Shown piece after piece: positions 8,558-17,518 of a stretch of DNA of 43,985 nucleotides. Origin of the DNA: JBIICS01 sp044238735 (GTDB lineage Bacteria > Bacteroidota > Bacteroidia > UBA4408). Made by a program: the position numbers and the translations under genes. Where the stretch lies: the NCBI GenBank assembly GCA_044238735.1, contig JBIICS010000006.1, positions 1 to 43,985 of the forward strand, read 5' to 3'. The notes under the pieces were generated by a model. The model searched no databases. It was not told the DNA's origin and saw only the letters and a program-made list of their open reading frames with translations. Numbering within the stretch: position 1 is the first letter of the stretch; every line of letters begins with the position of its first letter.

Positions 8558-11500
8558 TTAAAATTTTACACCAATTACCAATATGTCATCAACTTGCGGA
8601 ACTTCACCCATCCAATCTTCCAGTTCGAGAAGGAGCTCCAGTTTCTGTTCGGTCATGTTTAAATGTTGAATAGCCATTAATACATCTTTAAAACGTTTGG
8701 TTGTAAATTTCTTACTCTTTTCGCCACCAAACTGAGACACATAACCATCGCTTGATAAATAAATTTGATCACCCGGAATTAATTGAAAATGATCGGCCAA
8801 GTAACCACGATGTTCTTCAATCATCATACCACCAATGGGGAATTTATTACCCTTAAGTTCAATAAGTTCTTTATTTCTTAATATATAACAAGGCCTCATG
8901 GCACCCGAGAACCACATTTCCATCGTTTCCATATCCACGGTACACAAGGCAATGTCCATACCATCGCGACTTAAAGAATCTGTTTTACCCTGCTTTAAAT
9001 CGTTTTGCAGGCGTTCATTTAAAAGTGTTAAAATATCATTAGGAAGATGCACTTTACTAAGCGCTACAATTTCATTAAGAATGGTGGAACCCATCATACT
9101 CATCATAGCGCCAGACACTCCGTGGCCGGTACAATCTGCGGCAGCAAAAATCCCGTAACGTTTTGTAACCCCATTAATTTCTTTTTCGATATGATTAAAG
9201 AAATAAAAATCCCCACTTACTATATCACGTGGTAAAAACAATACAAAATTATTTGGAAAGGCTTTATTGATCTCATCTATTTCAGGAAGAATAGCTTGCT
9301 GAATACGCTGAGCATAATTTATACTATCGGTTAAATCTTTATTCTTCTGTTCAATCTCATTTCTTTGCTCCTCCAGTTCCTTATTTTTAATTAAAACCTC
9401 GAACGTTCTCTCCTTAACCAATTTTTCCAATCGAATACGAGCCGTATTAACTCTGTTTAAGCTTATTCTAAAAATAGTAAAAACAATACCAGCTATAAAT
9501 AAAAGGTAAGCTATAAATGCCCAGGTAGTTAAATACCAGGGCGCCAATACATAAAAAGTATAGGTATCTATTTTACTTTCCTTACCGGACGCAGAACGGG
9601 CCTTTACCTTAAAAACATATTTACCTTTATTTAAATTACTAAAATCTATTTTGGTGTTATTAGTCCAAGGCGACCAATTGGAATTTAATCCATCCAACAT
9701 ATAACTGTAATAAATATTTTCTTCATTATGAGCATTTACAGCACAAAAAATGAAGGTAAGAGCGTTGTAATCGCTAGATAGAGTTAAAACATGAGCGGGA
9801 TCTTGTTTGGTGGAAATAAATCCAAGTTTGTTACTATGATTACCACCAAATATTAACGAATCATAGTTAGCATAAACAGATCTAATTAAAACACGAGGTG
9901 GAATATCGAAATTATCGAATATATCTTCATGGAATGACTCCAATCCCTCGAAGCCGGCAAACCAAATTTTTTCACTTTGTTTATCATCAAAAATATCATT
10001 TACGGCACCTAAATCTACTCCTTTAAAAACGCCTTTATCGTAATCGGCATAATTAACTCCATTAAAGTTACAAATACCCAGTTCGTATTTATCATCCTTT
10101 AAGCTTTGAACCCACAAATCGCCATCCTGCATTTTAAATAATCTTAAAATTTTTCGATGGGCTTTTGGAGTTAATTCTTCTCCAAAATCTTTTGTTTCTC
10201 TTAGAATGAAATTTGGATCTATTTCTAAAACCCCTTGCCCGGAGCCTACATAAAATTTATTTTTAATTCCAATTAGATAGGTTTGTTCGAGATCTTTATC
10301 ATTATACTGATTTAACCAGTAAATATCCGCTTGCCCATCTTTGTTATTAAATACAATTTTTGCTAAACCATTTCTAAAAGTGGAAGCGTAAATTACTTTA
10401 GTTTCATCATTAGAGAGATGATCAACCTGTTGCCAGTTAGTAATATCGGTTGGTAAATTGGGAAACTGATAACGGAATTTAAAATTAATAGCTCCTTTTA
10501 CCTTTTCCAAATCAAATAAAAATACACCCTTAGGCCCCGAGAGCATAATTTCGTTAGTTTCGTGCAAAATTAAATATTGATTAAAATCGCCAGAAACAAT
10601 TAATTCTGCCCGGTAGCTCGAATTATCAATACGATATAAACCATCAGATGAAATACAATAAAGTACATCATCTATCACCATAAATTTATTTACGGAACTA
10701 GAAATGTTGTTAAACGGAATAAATACTTTTTGTTCTACTTCGGATTCTAATTGACCTTTAAAAATTCTTTCGATAAAAATGCCATTGGTAGTACCTACGT
10801 ATAATTTATCTTTAAAACGCTTAACACATAATGCACTTCCTTCAATACCGCTGCTTTCGTTGTAAATAGAATAAGGCGATTTATAATCAATCCTGTTCAT
10901 TCCATTTTCAAAGCCTACCCATAAAAAGTTTTCACGATCTGCAAAAATGCTTCTAACTCTATTAAACTTTAATCCCTTTGATTTATTAAGAATCGTTTTA
11001 AGTTTAAACGTTTTATCGAATACAAAAATACCACCCAAGTGAGTATATACCGCAAAGCGGTCATTATCCAACAACTCAATACCATAGGGCTCGTAATCTT
11101 TAAGTTTAAAATCAAAATCATTATTAATATCAAATAAATTTTTATCGGGTTTTGAAGAAGCTTCTATTTTTGAAATTGAAATAGCAGAAACCGGAGTATT
11201 ATATAATGAGAATCCTTTCTCCTTGGTTAGAACTAGAAATTGATCTTTTCGGTATTTAATCATACCCACAAAACCTTGTTTTAATAATTCATCTCCAAAT
11301 GGTAGCGATATAAATTTACCGGAATCGAAAATTGTTAAACCAATCGTTTCAATAAAAGCATACAAACGATTATTAATAAAAAATGTTTGTCGAATAAAAT
11401 TAGGAGGAGTATGGACTTTAAAATTATTACCATTCCAATAAAACACCTTATTTGGTGAAACAAAAAATACACCCTTTGAGAAAGTATGAATTTTGAGTAT

Positions 11501-11890
11501 ATCGCCAAATCCATCGCTACCGGCAGGGAGGTTTACAGAAAGGGAATTGTATTTTAACTTACCGGAATTATCAGGACTTAAATAACCAAATTCGTTATTA
11601 CCACCAACAAAGACACGGTTTAAGGTATCAACCGCCAAACTATATACATTTACGCCACTTTTAATTGGAATATTTTTCCAATTAAGCCCGTCGTATTCTA
11701 ATACCATTTCTTCGTTACCCACGTATATTAGTCCGCGCTTACCCTGAACAAAAGCGTAATTATGAAGGCCCCCTTTATAATCGGCTGGCTTATAATAAAC
11801 AATAGGGTGCCTTGCAGGCTGCGCAAGCGTCTGCTTGAGCAGAATCAAACTGAGTGTACAAATAAAAGCAAAGGCCCTGCGAAGAGTCAT
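8558..11890 (-). CDS. propeller/Y_Y_Y sensor with SpoIIE-type PP2C phosphatase
   Basis: A 1110-residue one-component membrane sensor. Order: signal peptide (1-23, ending near TLAQ); about 650 residues of periplasmic beta-propeller repeats ('..VYSLAVDTLNRVFVGGNNEFGYLS', 'RSIFADRENFLWVGFENGMNRI'); a Y_Y_Y domain (about 690-780, 'YSYMLDGLNSNWSPWTNNTKIDFSNL'); a membrane segment near 783-806; a coiled coil (about 815-870); and a SpoIIE/PP2C domain (about 885-1110). Metal-binding acidic motifs of PP2C are intact: 'IVSGDFY', Asp919 of 'DCTGHG', 'SSDGY' near 1047 and 'QVDDILVIGV' at the end. It has no histidine kinase or receiver. Likely substrate is a phosphorylated anti-sigma-antagonist type protein, but none is encoded nearby. 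Followed by DUF2147 and DUF3820 genes. Confidence 0.9.
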   Translation of the reverse strand: MTLRRAFAFICTLSLILLKQTLAQPARHPIVYYKPADYKGGLHNYAFVQGKRGLIYVGNEEMVLEYDGLNWKNIPIKSGVNVYSLAVDTLNRVFVGGNNEFGYLSPDNSGKLKYNSLSVNLPAGSDGFGDILKIHTFSKGVFFVSPNKVFYWNGNNFKVHTPPNFIRQTFFINNRLYAFIETIGLTIFDSGKFISLPFGDELLKQGFVGMIKYRKDQFLVLTKEKGFSLYNTPVSAISISKIEASSKPDKNLFDINNDFDFKLKDYEPYGIELLDNDRFAVYTHLGGIFVFDKTFKLKTILNKSKGLKFNRVRSIFADRENFLWVGFENGMNRIDYKSPYSIYNESSGIEGSALCVKRFKDKLYVGTTNGIFIERIFKGQLESEVEQKVFIPFNNISSSVNKFMVIDDVLYCISSDGLYRIDNSSYRAELIVSGDFNQYLILHETNEIMLSGPKGVFLFDLEKVKGAINFKFRYQFPNLPTDITNWQQVDHLSNDETKVIYASTFRNGLAKIVFNNKDGQADIYWLNQYNDKDLEQTYLIGIKNKFYVGSGQGVLEIDPNFILRETKDFGEELTPKAHRKILRLFKMQDGDLWVQSLKDDKYELGICNFNGVNYADYDKGVFKGVDLGAVNDIFDDKQSEKIWFAGFEGLESFHEDIFDNFDIPPRVLIRSVYANYDSLIFGGNHSNKLGFISTKQDPAHVLTLSSDYNALTFIFCAVNAHNEENIYYSYMLDGLNSNWSPWTNNTKIDFSNLNKGKYVFKVKARSASGKESKIDTYTFYVLAPWYLTTWAFIAYLLFIAGIVFTIFRISLNRVNTARIRLEKLVKERTFEVLIKNKELEEQRNEIEQKNKDLTDSINYAQRIQQAILPEIDEINKAFPNNFVLFLPRDIVSGDFYFFNHIEKEINGVTKRYGIFAAADCTGHGVSGAMMSMMGSTILNEIVALSKVHLPNDILTLLNERLQNDLKQGKTDSLSRDGMDIALCTVDMETMEMWFSGAMRPCYILRNKELIELKGNKFPIGGMMIEEHRGYLADHFQLIPGDQIYLSSDGYVSQFGGEKSKKFTTKRFKDVLMAIQHLNMTEQKLELLLELEDWMGEVPQVDDILVIGVKF

Positions 11891-11994
11891 AATTCAATAT
11901 CCCACTAATATAGTAAAAACATATCAAAAAATACGGGATTATTTTGAACTGTTAATGAAGTATAAAACAGTGTTGTTTTGTGAAGCATTTAATA

Positions 11995-12002
11995 TAAATT
12001 TG
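11995..12002 (+). promoter_or_regulatory. -7 promoter box of the M16 peptidase pair
   Basis: TAAATTTG is an exact TAnnTTTG match, 22 bases before the ATG at 12025. A TTG at 11973-11975, 19 bases upstream, could be the -33 element. Confidence 0.6.
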
Positions 12003-12024
12003 CGCAGCTTAAACTTAATTAATT

Positions 12025-13350
12025 ATGAAAAAAATTGCTCTAGGAGCCCTCATTACCCTATGTACGGGTTTTGCATCGGCCCAAAGCTCAAAAATCGAGT
12101 TTGTTGAATACAATTTACCAAACGGTTTACACGTAATATTAAATCAGGATAATTCTACTCCTATTGTAGCTATTGGTGTGTTATACCATGTAGGTTCTAA
12201 AAATGAAGACCCAAAAAGAACAGGTTTTGCTCACTTCTTCGAACATCTTTTATTTGAGGGCAGTGAAAACATTGGACGCGGAGAGTTCATGAAAACTATT
12301 CAGAACGCCGGCGGGGTATTAAATGCAAATACTTCATTTGATCGCACATATTATTATGAAGTATTGCCTTCCAATCAGTTAGAATTAGGTTTATGGATGG
12401 AAAGTGAGCGTATGTTACATGCTAAAATTGATGAAACCGGAGTTGAAACCCAACGAAAAGTGGTTAAAGAAGAATTAAAAGAACGAAATGAAAATACACC
12501 TTACGGTTCTATATTAAATGAAACTTTTGGACATGCTTATACCCAACACCCCTATCGTTGGACACCAGGTGGTTCTCCGGAGTATATAAATCAAGCTAAA
12601 CTTGAGGAGTTTACTGATTTTTATAAAACATTTTACGTACCCAATAATGCTACGCTTTCCATTAGCGGAGATATTAATATTGAGGAAACTAAAAAAACAA
12701 TTGCGAAATATTTTGGTGATATACCGAAAGGCACTAAAGCGATTCCTCGCCCCAATATTATTGAACCTAAAAAAACAAAGGAAATTAGAGATACTGTTTT
12801 TGATAATATCCAACTACCAGCTGTTATAATGGCCTATCACGTTCCAGCGCAAGGTACCCCGGACTATTATGCCGTAAATATGCTTTCTACATTACTATCT
12901 AACGGACAAAGTTCACGATTATATAAAAATGTTATTGATAAGAAACAAAAAGGTTTAACAGCTGGTTCTTTTCCCTTACCAACTGAAGATCCAGGACTTT
13001 GTTTAATGTTTGGAATTGCGAATATGGGGGTGAGCGTTAGTGATTTGGAAGCGGCTATTGAAGAAGAAATCTCTATTGTTAAAAATGAATTGGTAAGTCC
13101 CGATGAATTCCAGAAATTAAAAAACCAGGTTGAAGACGAGTTTATTTCTAAAAATGCATCTGCTCAAGGTAGATCGGAAGCTTTAGCGAATTATTATGTA
13201 TATTTTAAAGATGCTAATCTTGTAAATACTGAAATAGAGCGGTACAATAAAGTAACACCGGATGATTTAAAACGGGCTGCAAACAATTATTTAACCAAAG
13301 AAAACCGCGTGGTATTGTATTACTTACCTAAAAGCGAACAAGGCCAATAA
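12025..13350 (+). CDS. M16 family zinc peptidase (catalytic partner)
   Basis: A 441-residue exported peptidase. Signal peptide 1-20 (ends GFASAQ). The inverted zinc motif HxxEH is present as His70-FF-Glu73-His74, and the third ligand Glu150 falls 76 residues after His74 in 'VVKEELKER', the normal M16 spacing. The peptidasin core ends about residue 440 without an extra domain. The next gene, 27 bp downstream, encodes an M16 homologue lacking the zinc motif, so the two probably form a heterodimer like other bacterial M16B pairs (for example the Sphingomonas pair) in the periplasm. Substrates are not known; short peptides are typical for the family. Confidence 0.93.
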   Translation: MKKIALGALITLCTGFASAQSSKIEFVEYNLPNGLHVILNQDNSTPIVAIGVLYHVGSKNEDPKRTGFAHFFEHLLFEGSENIGRGEFMKTIQNAGGVLNANTSFDRTYYYEVLPSNQLELGLWMESERMLHAKIDETGVETQRKVVKEELKERNENTPYGSILNETFGHAYTQHPYRWTPGGSPEYINQAKLEEFTDFYKTFYVPNNATLSISGDINIEETKKTIAKYFGDIPKGTKAIPRPNIIEPKKTKEIRDTVFDNIQLPAVIMAYHVPAQGTPDYYAVNMLSTLLSNGQSSRLYKNVIDKKQKGLTAGSFPLPTEDPGLCLMFGIANMGVSVSDLEAAIEEEISIVKNELVSPDEFQKLKNQVEDEFISKNASAQGRSEALANYYVYFKDANLVNTEIERYNKVTPDDLKRAANNYLTKENRVVLYYLPKSEQGQ

Positions 13351-13377
13351 CGTTTTAAAATTAAAAAAGTATTAAAC

Positions 13378-15501
13378 ATGAAGAATTTAATTATATCCGC
13401 CCTACTAATTTCAAATGGCCTGGTGGCCTTAGCTCAAAATAAGCCTGCCGCAAAACCAACAGCAAAACCAGTAGCTAAGGTTGAAAAAATTGACAGAAGC
13501 AAAAGACCCGTTGCTGGTCCTGCTCCCGAAATTAAACTAGGAAATATAGAGTCCTTTACACTATCCAATGGCCTCAAAGTTTTTGTTGTGGAAAATCACA
13601 AATTACCTAAAGTTGCTTTTTCTATTGTATTGGATGTTGACCCTATGTTAGAAAAGGAATACAAAGGGGTTTCCGATTTGGCTGGTCAGCTAATGAAAAC
13701 AGGAACTGTAAATAGAACTAAAGATCAGCTAAATGCCGAAATTGATTTTATAGGCGCAACTCTCGAAACCAGTTCAAGCTCGGTTTATGGAACATCGTTA
13801 AAAAAACACCAAGAAAAATTACTTGAATTAATGAGTGATGTGGTTTTAAATGCTTCGTTTAAAACAGAAGAACTTGACAAATTAAAAACTCAAACGTTAA
13901 GTGGACTCGCCACTCAAAAAGATGATCCGGATGCCATTTCGGATAATGTTAGAGCCGCTTTAGTATTTGGCAAGAACCACCCTTACGGTGAAGTAACTAC
14001 TGAAAAAACGGTAGAAAAAATATCGCTTGATAAATGTATAAATTATTACAAAACCTATTTTAAACCTAACGTTGCTTATATGGGTATTGTAGGGGATATA
14101 ACCCCTGATGAGGCTAAGAAATTAATGGAAAAGTATTTCGGAAGCTGGGAAAAAGGAAATGTTCCTACAACCAAATACGAATTTCCGAAAGACCCCGGAA
14201 AAGCACGTGTAGCTATTGTAAATAAAGCAGGAGCTGTGCAAAGTGTTGTAAATGTTTCTTATCCGGTTGACATAAAAATTGGCCACCCCGATTTAATTAA
14301 AGCCAGAGTATTAAACAATATTTTAGGCGGAAGCTCCTCTAGTAGATTGTTTATGAACCTTCGTGAAAAACACGGCTGGACATACGGATCATATTCCAGA
14401 ATTGCAGATGATGATTTAGCAGGAAATTTTAGGGCATTTGCTAAAGTAAGGAATCCGGTTTCGGATAGTTCGGTTACTGAAATTTTAAATGAAATGAAAA
14501 AATTACGTACCGAAAAAGTACCACTTGCGGAATTGGAAGGTATTAAAAATTATATGACCGGTACTTTCGCTATCTCACTTGAGAATCCTCAAACGGTTGC
14601 CAATATGGCTATTAATATGGACAAATATAAATTACCCAAAGAATATTATAGCAACTACCTTAAAAATTTAGCTGCCATTACACCGGAGGATATTTATGAA
14701 GTAGCCCAAAAATATATTCGTCCGGATAATTGCTGGATAATAGTTGTTGGAAACCGAGGCGAATTGGCTGATAAATTAAAACCTTTTGCTCCGGGTGGAT
14801 TAGAGTTTTATGATAATTATGGAAGTGAAGCTAAAACAGCGAAGCCTGTTCCTGAGGGTGTAACGGCTCAAACGGTTATAGATAATTATGTTCAAGCAAT
14901 AGGTGGTAAAACAAAACTAGAAAAAGTTAAAGATGTTTCTATAAAAATGACCGCTTCTATTCAGGGCATGAATCTTGAAATGGAAAACTTTCAAAAAGCG
15001 CCAAATAAATACACCTCCAGCATGAAGATGAACGGAATGGTAATGCAAAAGCAAATTTTTGATGGTAAAAGAGGTAAGAGCGTTAGTATGCAAGGCGCTA
15101 AAGAACTAAGCGGTGATGATTTAAAAGAAATGGAGTTGCAAAGTACCCTGTTTAGTGAAATGAAATATGCCCAATTAGGATATAAAATGACTCTAAAAGG
15201 AATAGAAGAAGTTAATGGTAAAGATGCTTATACCATTGAATTAACCGGACCTACCGGCGACGTTGAAACCGAATACTACGAAGTTAGTTCAGGATTAAAA
15301 TTAAAAACATTAAAAACAGAAGATGCGGGTCCGCAAGGAACCATGACAATTACCAGCGAGTATAGTGATTACAGAGAAGTTGACGGAATAAAATTTCCTT
15401 ATGAAATCAATCAGAATTTTGGACCACAAAGCCTCAAAGCCAAAGTACAAAGTGTTGAATTGAATAAGAAGATTAAAGACGATATATTTAAGATAGATTA
15501 A
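13378..15501 (+). CDS. M16 family non-catalytic partner with C-terminal lipoprotein-sorting-like domain
   Basis: A 707-residue exported protein (signal peptide 1-20, LVALAQ) with a Lys/Ala/Pro-rich linker to about residue 50. Two M16 halves cover about 55-480. Where HxxEH should be, the sequence is 'SDLAGQLMKTGT', so it cannot bind zinc. The Arg/Tyr pair used by non-catalytic M16 partners is present as Arg329 and Tyr336 in 'LREKHGWTYGSYSR'. From about 494 a separate beta-rich domain begins ('IDNYVQAIGGKTKLEKVKDV', 'VNGKDAYTIELTGP', 'DYREVDGIKFPYEI'), resembling the outer-membrane lipoprotein-sorting (LolA-like) fold. The role of that extra domain is unknown. Ends before a strong terminator. 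Confidence 0.9.
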   Translation: MKNLIISALLISNGLVALAQNKPAAKPTAKPVAKVEKIDRSKRPVAGPAPEIKLGNIESFTLSNGLKVFVVENHKLPKVAFSIVLDVDPMLEKEYKGVSDLAGQLMKTGTVNRTKDQLNAEIDFIGATLETSSSSVYGTSLKKHQEKLLELMSDVVLNASFKTEELDKLKTQTLSGLATQKDDPDAISDNVRAALVFGKNHPYGEVTTEKTVEKISLDKCINYYKTYFKPNVAYMGIVGDITPDEAKKLMEKYFGSWEKGNVPTTKYEFPKDPGKARVAIVNKAGAVQSVVNVSYPVDIKIGHPDLIKARVLNNILGGSSSSRLFMNLREKHGWTYGSYSRIADDDLAGNFRAFAKVRNPVSDSSVTEILNEMKKLRTEKVPLAELEGIKNYMTGTFAISLENPQTVANMAINMDKYKLPKEYYSNYLKNLAAITPEDIYEVAQKYIRPDNCWIIVVGNRGELADKLKPFAPGGLEFYDNYGSEAKTAKPVPEGVTAQTVIDNYVQAIGGKTKLEKVKDVSIKMTASIQGMNLEMENFQKAPNKYTSSMKMNGMVMQKQIFDGKRGKSVSMQGAKELSGDDLKEMELQSTLFSEMKYAQLGYKMTLKGIEEVNGKDAYTIELTGPTGDVETEYYEVSSGLKLKTLKTEDAGPQGTMTITSEYSDYREVDGIKFPYEINQNFGPQSLKAKVQSVELNKKIKDDIFKID

Positions 15502-15520
15502 TCCAGTTGAAAAGAAATAA

Positions 15521-15552
15521 AAATGCCGGGTAAAATACCCGGCATTTTTTAT
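15521..15552. terminator. bidirectional Rho-independent terminator
   Basis: A 12-bp perfect stem (15521-15532 with 15536-15547, core TGCCGGGTA) with a 3-nt loop, flanked by A and T runs, so it can end transcription of the M16 genes (plus) and the PTPS-like gene (minus), which converge here. Confidence 0.88.
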
Positions 15553-15962
15553 TCTCCAAAATATTCTACAAAGTTATTTTCGGTTTCAAATAGTTTAATG
15601 GAATGTAATGCGGCGCCTAAGTCGTTTATTTTTGGAGCTAATATTTTCCATATTTCAATTGCAAGGTTTTCTGTACTGGGTATAATCCCTTTCATAAAAT
15701 ACACATCAACATTTAAGTTTTTGTGATCAATCTCCTCAATTACCTCCGCCCTTATTAACTTCCCCAGTTGAAGCAAATCAACAACAAATCCGGTTTCGGG
15801 ATTAGGCTTGCCCTTTACTGTTACAAATAAATTATAATTATGGCCATGCCAATTTGCATTGCAGCATTTACCAAAAACTTCAAAATTTTTCTCATCCGAC
15901 CAATCGGGTCGAAAAATACGATGGGCTGCATTAAAATTTTCTTTTCGTGTAATATAAACCAT
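15549..15962 (-). CDS. 6-pyruvoyltetrahydropterin synthase / QueD family protein
   Basis: A 137-residue T-fold enzyme acting on dihydroneopterin triphosphate. Zinc ligands are His14 ('FNAAHR'), His39 and His41 ('WHGHNY'); the catalytic Cys33 is in 'GKCCNANWHGH'; 'EEIDHKNLN' and 'PSTENLA' carry the Asp/His and the pterin-binding Glu. The Cys-to-His spacing is CX5HGH, as in PTPS enzymes, whereas classical QueD has CX3HGH. It may therefore be a PTPS-like enzyme, a dual-function form, or a QueD variant in queuosine synthesis; the family is usually labelled 6-carboxytetrahydropterin synthase. No queC or queE is in the window. Start ATG 15960-15962 is the only one that keeps the N-terminal strand. 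Confidence 0.85.
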   Translation of the reverse strand: MVYITRKENFNAAHRIFRPDWSDEKNFEVFGKCCNANWHGHNYNLFVTVKGKPNPETGFVVDLLQLGKLIRAEVIEEIDHKNLNVDVYFMKGIIPSTENLAIEIWKILAPKINDLGAALHSIKLFETENNFVEYFGE

Positions 15963-15966
15963 AAAG

Positions 15967-15974
15967 CAAAGATA
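15967..15974 (-). promoter_or_regulatory. -7 promoter box of the PTPS/QueD-like gene
   Basis: TATCTTTG on the minus strand matches TAnnTTTG exactly but ends only four bases before the ATG, which would give a leaderless message. Confidence 0.5.
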
Positions 15975-16014
15975 AATGGAAAAATATTACGAAATTAGCA
16001 TTAGCAATTAGCGA

Positions 16015-16692
16015 ATGAAATTATTAATTGTAGCCGCTACCAGGCCAGAAATTGACCAAACTTTGAAGTGGATTAATTCACTCGATTCTTCCACCCCTAA
16101 TAACTTAAAAATAAATACGTTAATTACCGGTGTTGGGATGGTTGCCACGGCCTATTTTTTAGGCAAGGAGTTATCTAAACAAAAATATAACCTAGTAATA
16201 AACGCAGGAATTGCCGGTTCATTTACTCGAAATATAAAGATTGGCGAATCGGTTTTGGTAAGTCAGGATCGCTACTCCGAATTAGGCGCAGAGGACGACC
16301 ATGATTTTTTATCGCTCAACGAATTAAAACTACAAAAAGACTCCGAGTTTCCATTTCAGAATGGAGTAATATACAATCATTATTCATTAAACATCTCTTT
16401 ACTTAATAGTTTAAAACAAGTAAAAGGTATAACGGTTAATACGGTTCATGGCAATCAAGAAAGTATAGACCGCTGTATTAATTTATTTAATCCAGACATT
16501 GAAACCATGGAAGGTGCATCCGTTTTTTATGTATGTAAACACGAGGATGTGCCCTGTATTCAAATAAGGACAATATCTAACTATATAGAAAAAAGAAATC
16601 GCGAAAACTGGAATATCCCATTAGCCGTTAGTAGTCTCAATTCTTTAATCATAAAATTATTACAAGAACTAAACCTGCACTATGCAAATTAA
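16015..16692 (+). CDS. mqnB: futalosine hydrolase
   Basis: A 225-residue nucleoside hydrolase of the MTA/SAH-nucleosidase fold that releases hypoxanthine from futalosine in menaquinone synthesis. Seen: 'LLIVAATRPEI', 'LITGVGMVATAYFLGKEL', 'VINAGIAGSF', 'IGESVLVSQDRYSELGAED' and 'IETMEGASVFYVCKHEDVPCIQIRTISNYIEKRNRENW', the purine- and ribose-binding region typical of MqnB rather than MTA nucleosidase. It overlaps mqnD by 11 bp, which makes the futalosine assignment firm. Confidence 0.93.
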   Translation: MKLLIVAATRPEIDQTLKWINSLDSSTPNNLKINTLITGVGMVATAYFLGKELSKQKYNLVINAGIAGSFTRNIKIGESVLVSQDRYSELGAEDDHDFLSLNELKLQKDSEFPFQNGVIYNHYSLNISLLNSLKQVKGITVNTVHGNQESIDRCINLFNPDIETMEGASVFYVCKHEDVPCIQIRTISNYIEKRNRENWNIPLAVSSLNSLIIKLLQELNLHYAN

Positions 16693-17518
16693 TATAGGTT
16701 TTTCAACCTGCCCAAATGATACATTTATTTTTGACGCTTTAATAAACAAGCGCATCCATACAAAAGGATTAACTTTTGTACCCTATATGGCAGATGTTGA
16801 AGAACTTAATCAAAAAGCATTTAAACAAGAACTGGAAGTAAGTAAATTAAGTTACCATGCCTATGCTTACCTCACTCCTTATTATATTTTAAGCAATTCG
16901 GGTTCCGCATTGGGAGACCATGTAGGACCCTTATTAATAAGTAAGGAAAAAAAATTAGATTTAAATAATCCCGAATTAAAAATTGCTATTCCGGGCAAAT
17001 TTACCACTGCCAATTTTATATTTAGTTTAGCCTATCCGCATTTAAAAAACAAAAAGGAAATCCTTTTTAGCGAAATTGAAGATGCGATAATACAAGAACA
17101 AGTTGATTTAGGAGTTGTGATACACGAAACCCGTTTTACCTACCACGAAAGAGGTTTAAATAAAGTTGAAGATTTAGGAAACTGGTGGTTTAATCAATAC
17201 AATACTCCCATTCCGCTCGGAGCAATTGCCATTAACCGTAAACTCGATAAAGAGTTAATGATTACAATTAATGCATTAATAAAAGAAAGTGTTGAGTATG
17301 CGTTTAAAAACCCCAGCGCTTCACTTGATTTTGTAAAAGAGCATGCCCAAGATATGCGTGAAGACATCATCTATAACCATATTAAACTATATGTAAACAG
17401 CTTTACCTTCGATCTAAGAGAGAAAGGGAAAAAAGCCATACGCACTATGTTTAAAGCCGCAATTGATCATGGATTAATTAATGATTATAACGAACCCTTA
17501 TTTGTAGAAAACAATTGA
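16682..17518 (+). CDS. mqnD: 1,4-dihydroxy-6-naphthoate synthase
   Basis: A 278-residue periplasmic-binding-protein-fold lyase that opens cyclic dehypoxanthine futalosine to 1,4-dihydroxy-6-naphthoate, the last known dedicated step before prenylation. The N-terminus 'INIGFSTCPNDTFIFDAL' is a near-diagnostic MqnD motif; 'EVSKLSYHAYAYL', 'IAIPGKFTTANFIFSLAYP' and 'VVIHETRFTYHERGLNKVEDLGNWW' also fit. It starts inside the 3' end of mqnB (ATG at 16682) and its TGA overlaps the TTG start of the next gene, so the set is translationally coupled. Confidence 0.95.
   Translation: MQINIGFSTCPNDTFIFDALINKRIHTKGLTFVPYMADVEELNQKAFKQELEVSKLSYHAYAYLTPYYILSNSGSALGDHVGPLLISKEKKLDLNNPELKIAIPGKFTTANFIFSLAYPHLKNKKEILFSEIEDAIIQEQVDLGVVIHETRFTYHERGLNKVEDLGNWWFNQYNTPIPLGAIAINRKLDKELMITINALIKESVEYAFKNPSASLDFVKEHAQDMREDIIYNHIKLYVNSFTFDLREKGKKAIRTMFKAAIDHGLINDYNEPLFVENN

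Noticed and set aside
13378..15501. Second M16 gene as a decayed pseudogene
   Set aside because: The frame is intact over 707 codons and the Arg/Tyr pair of non-catalytic partners is conserved, so loss of HxxEH looks like specialisation.
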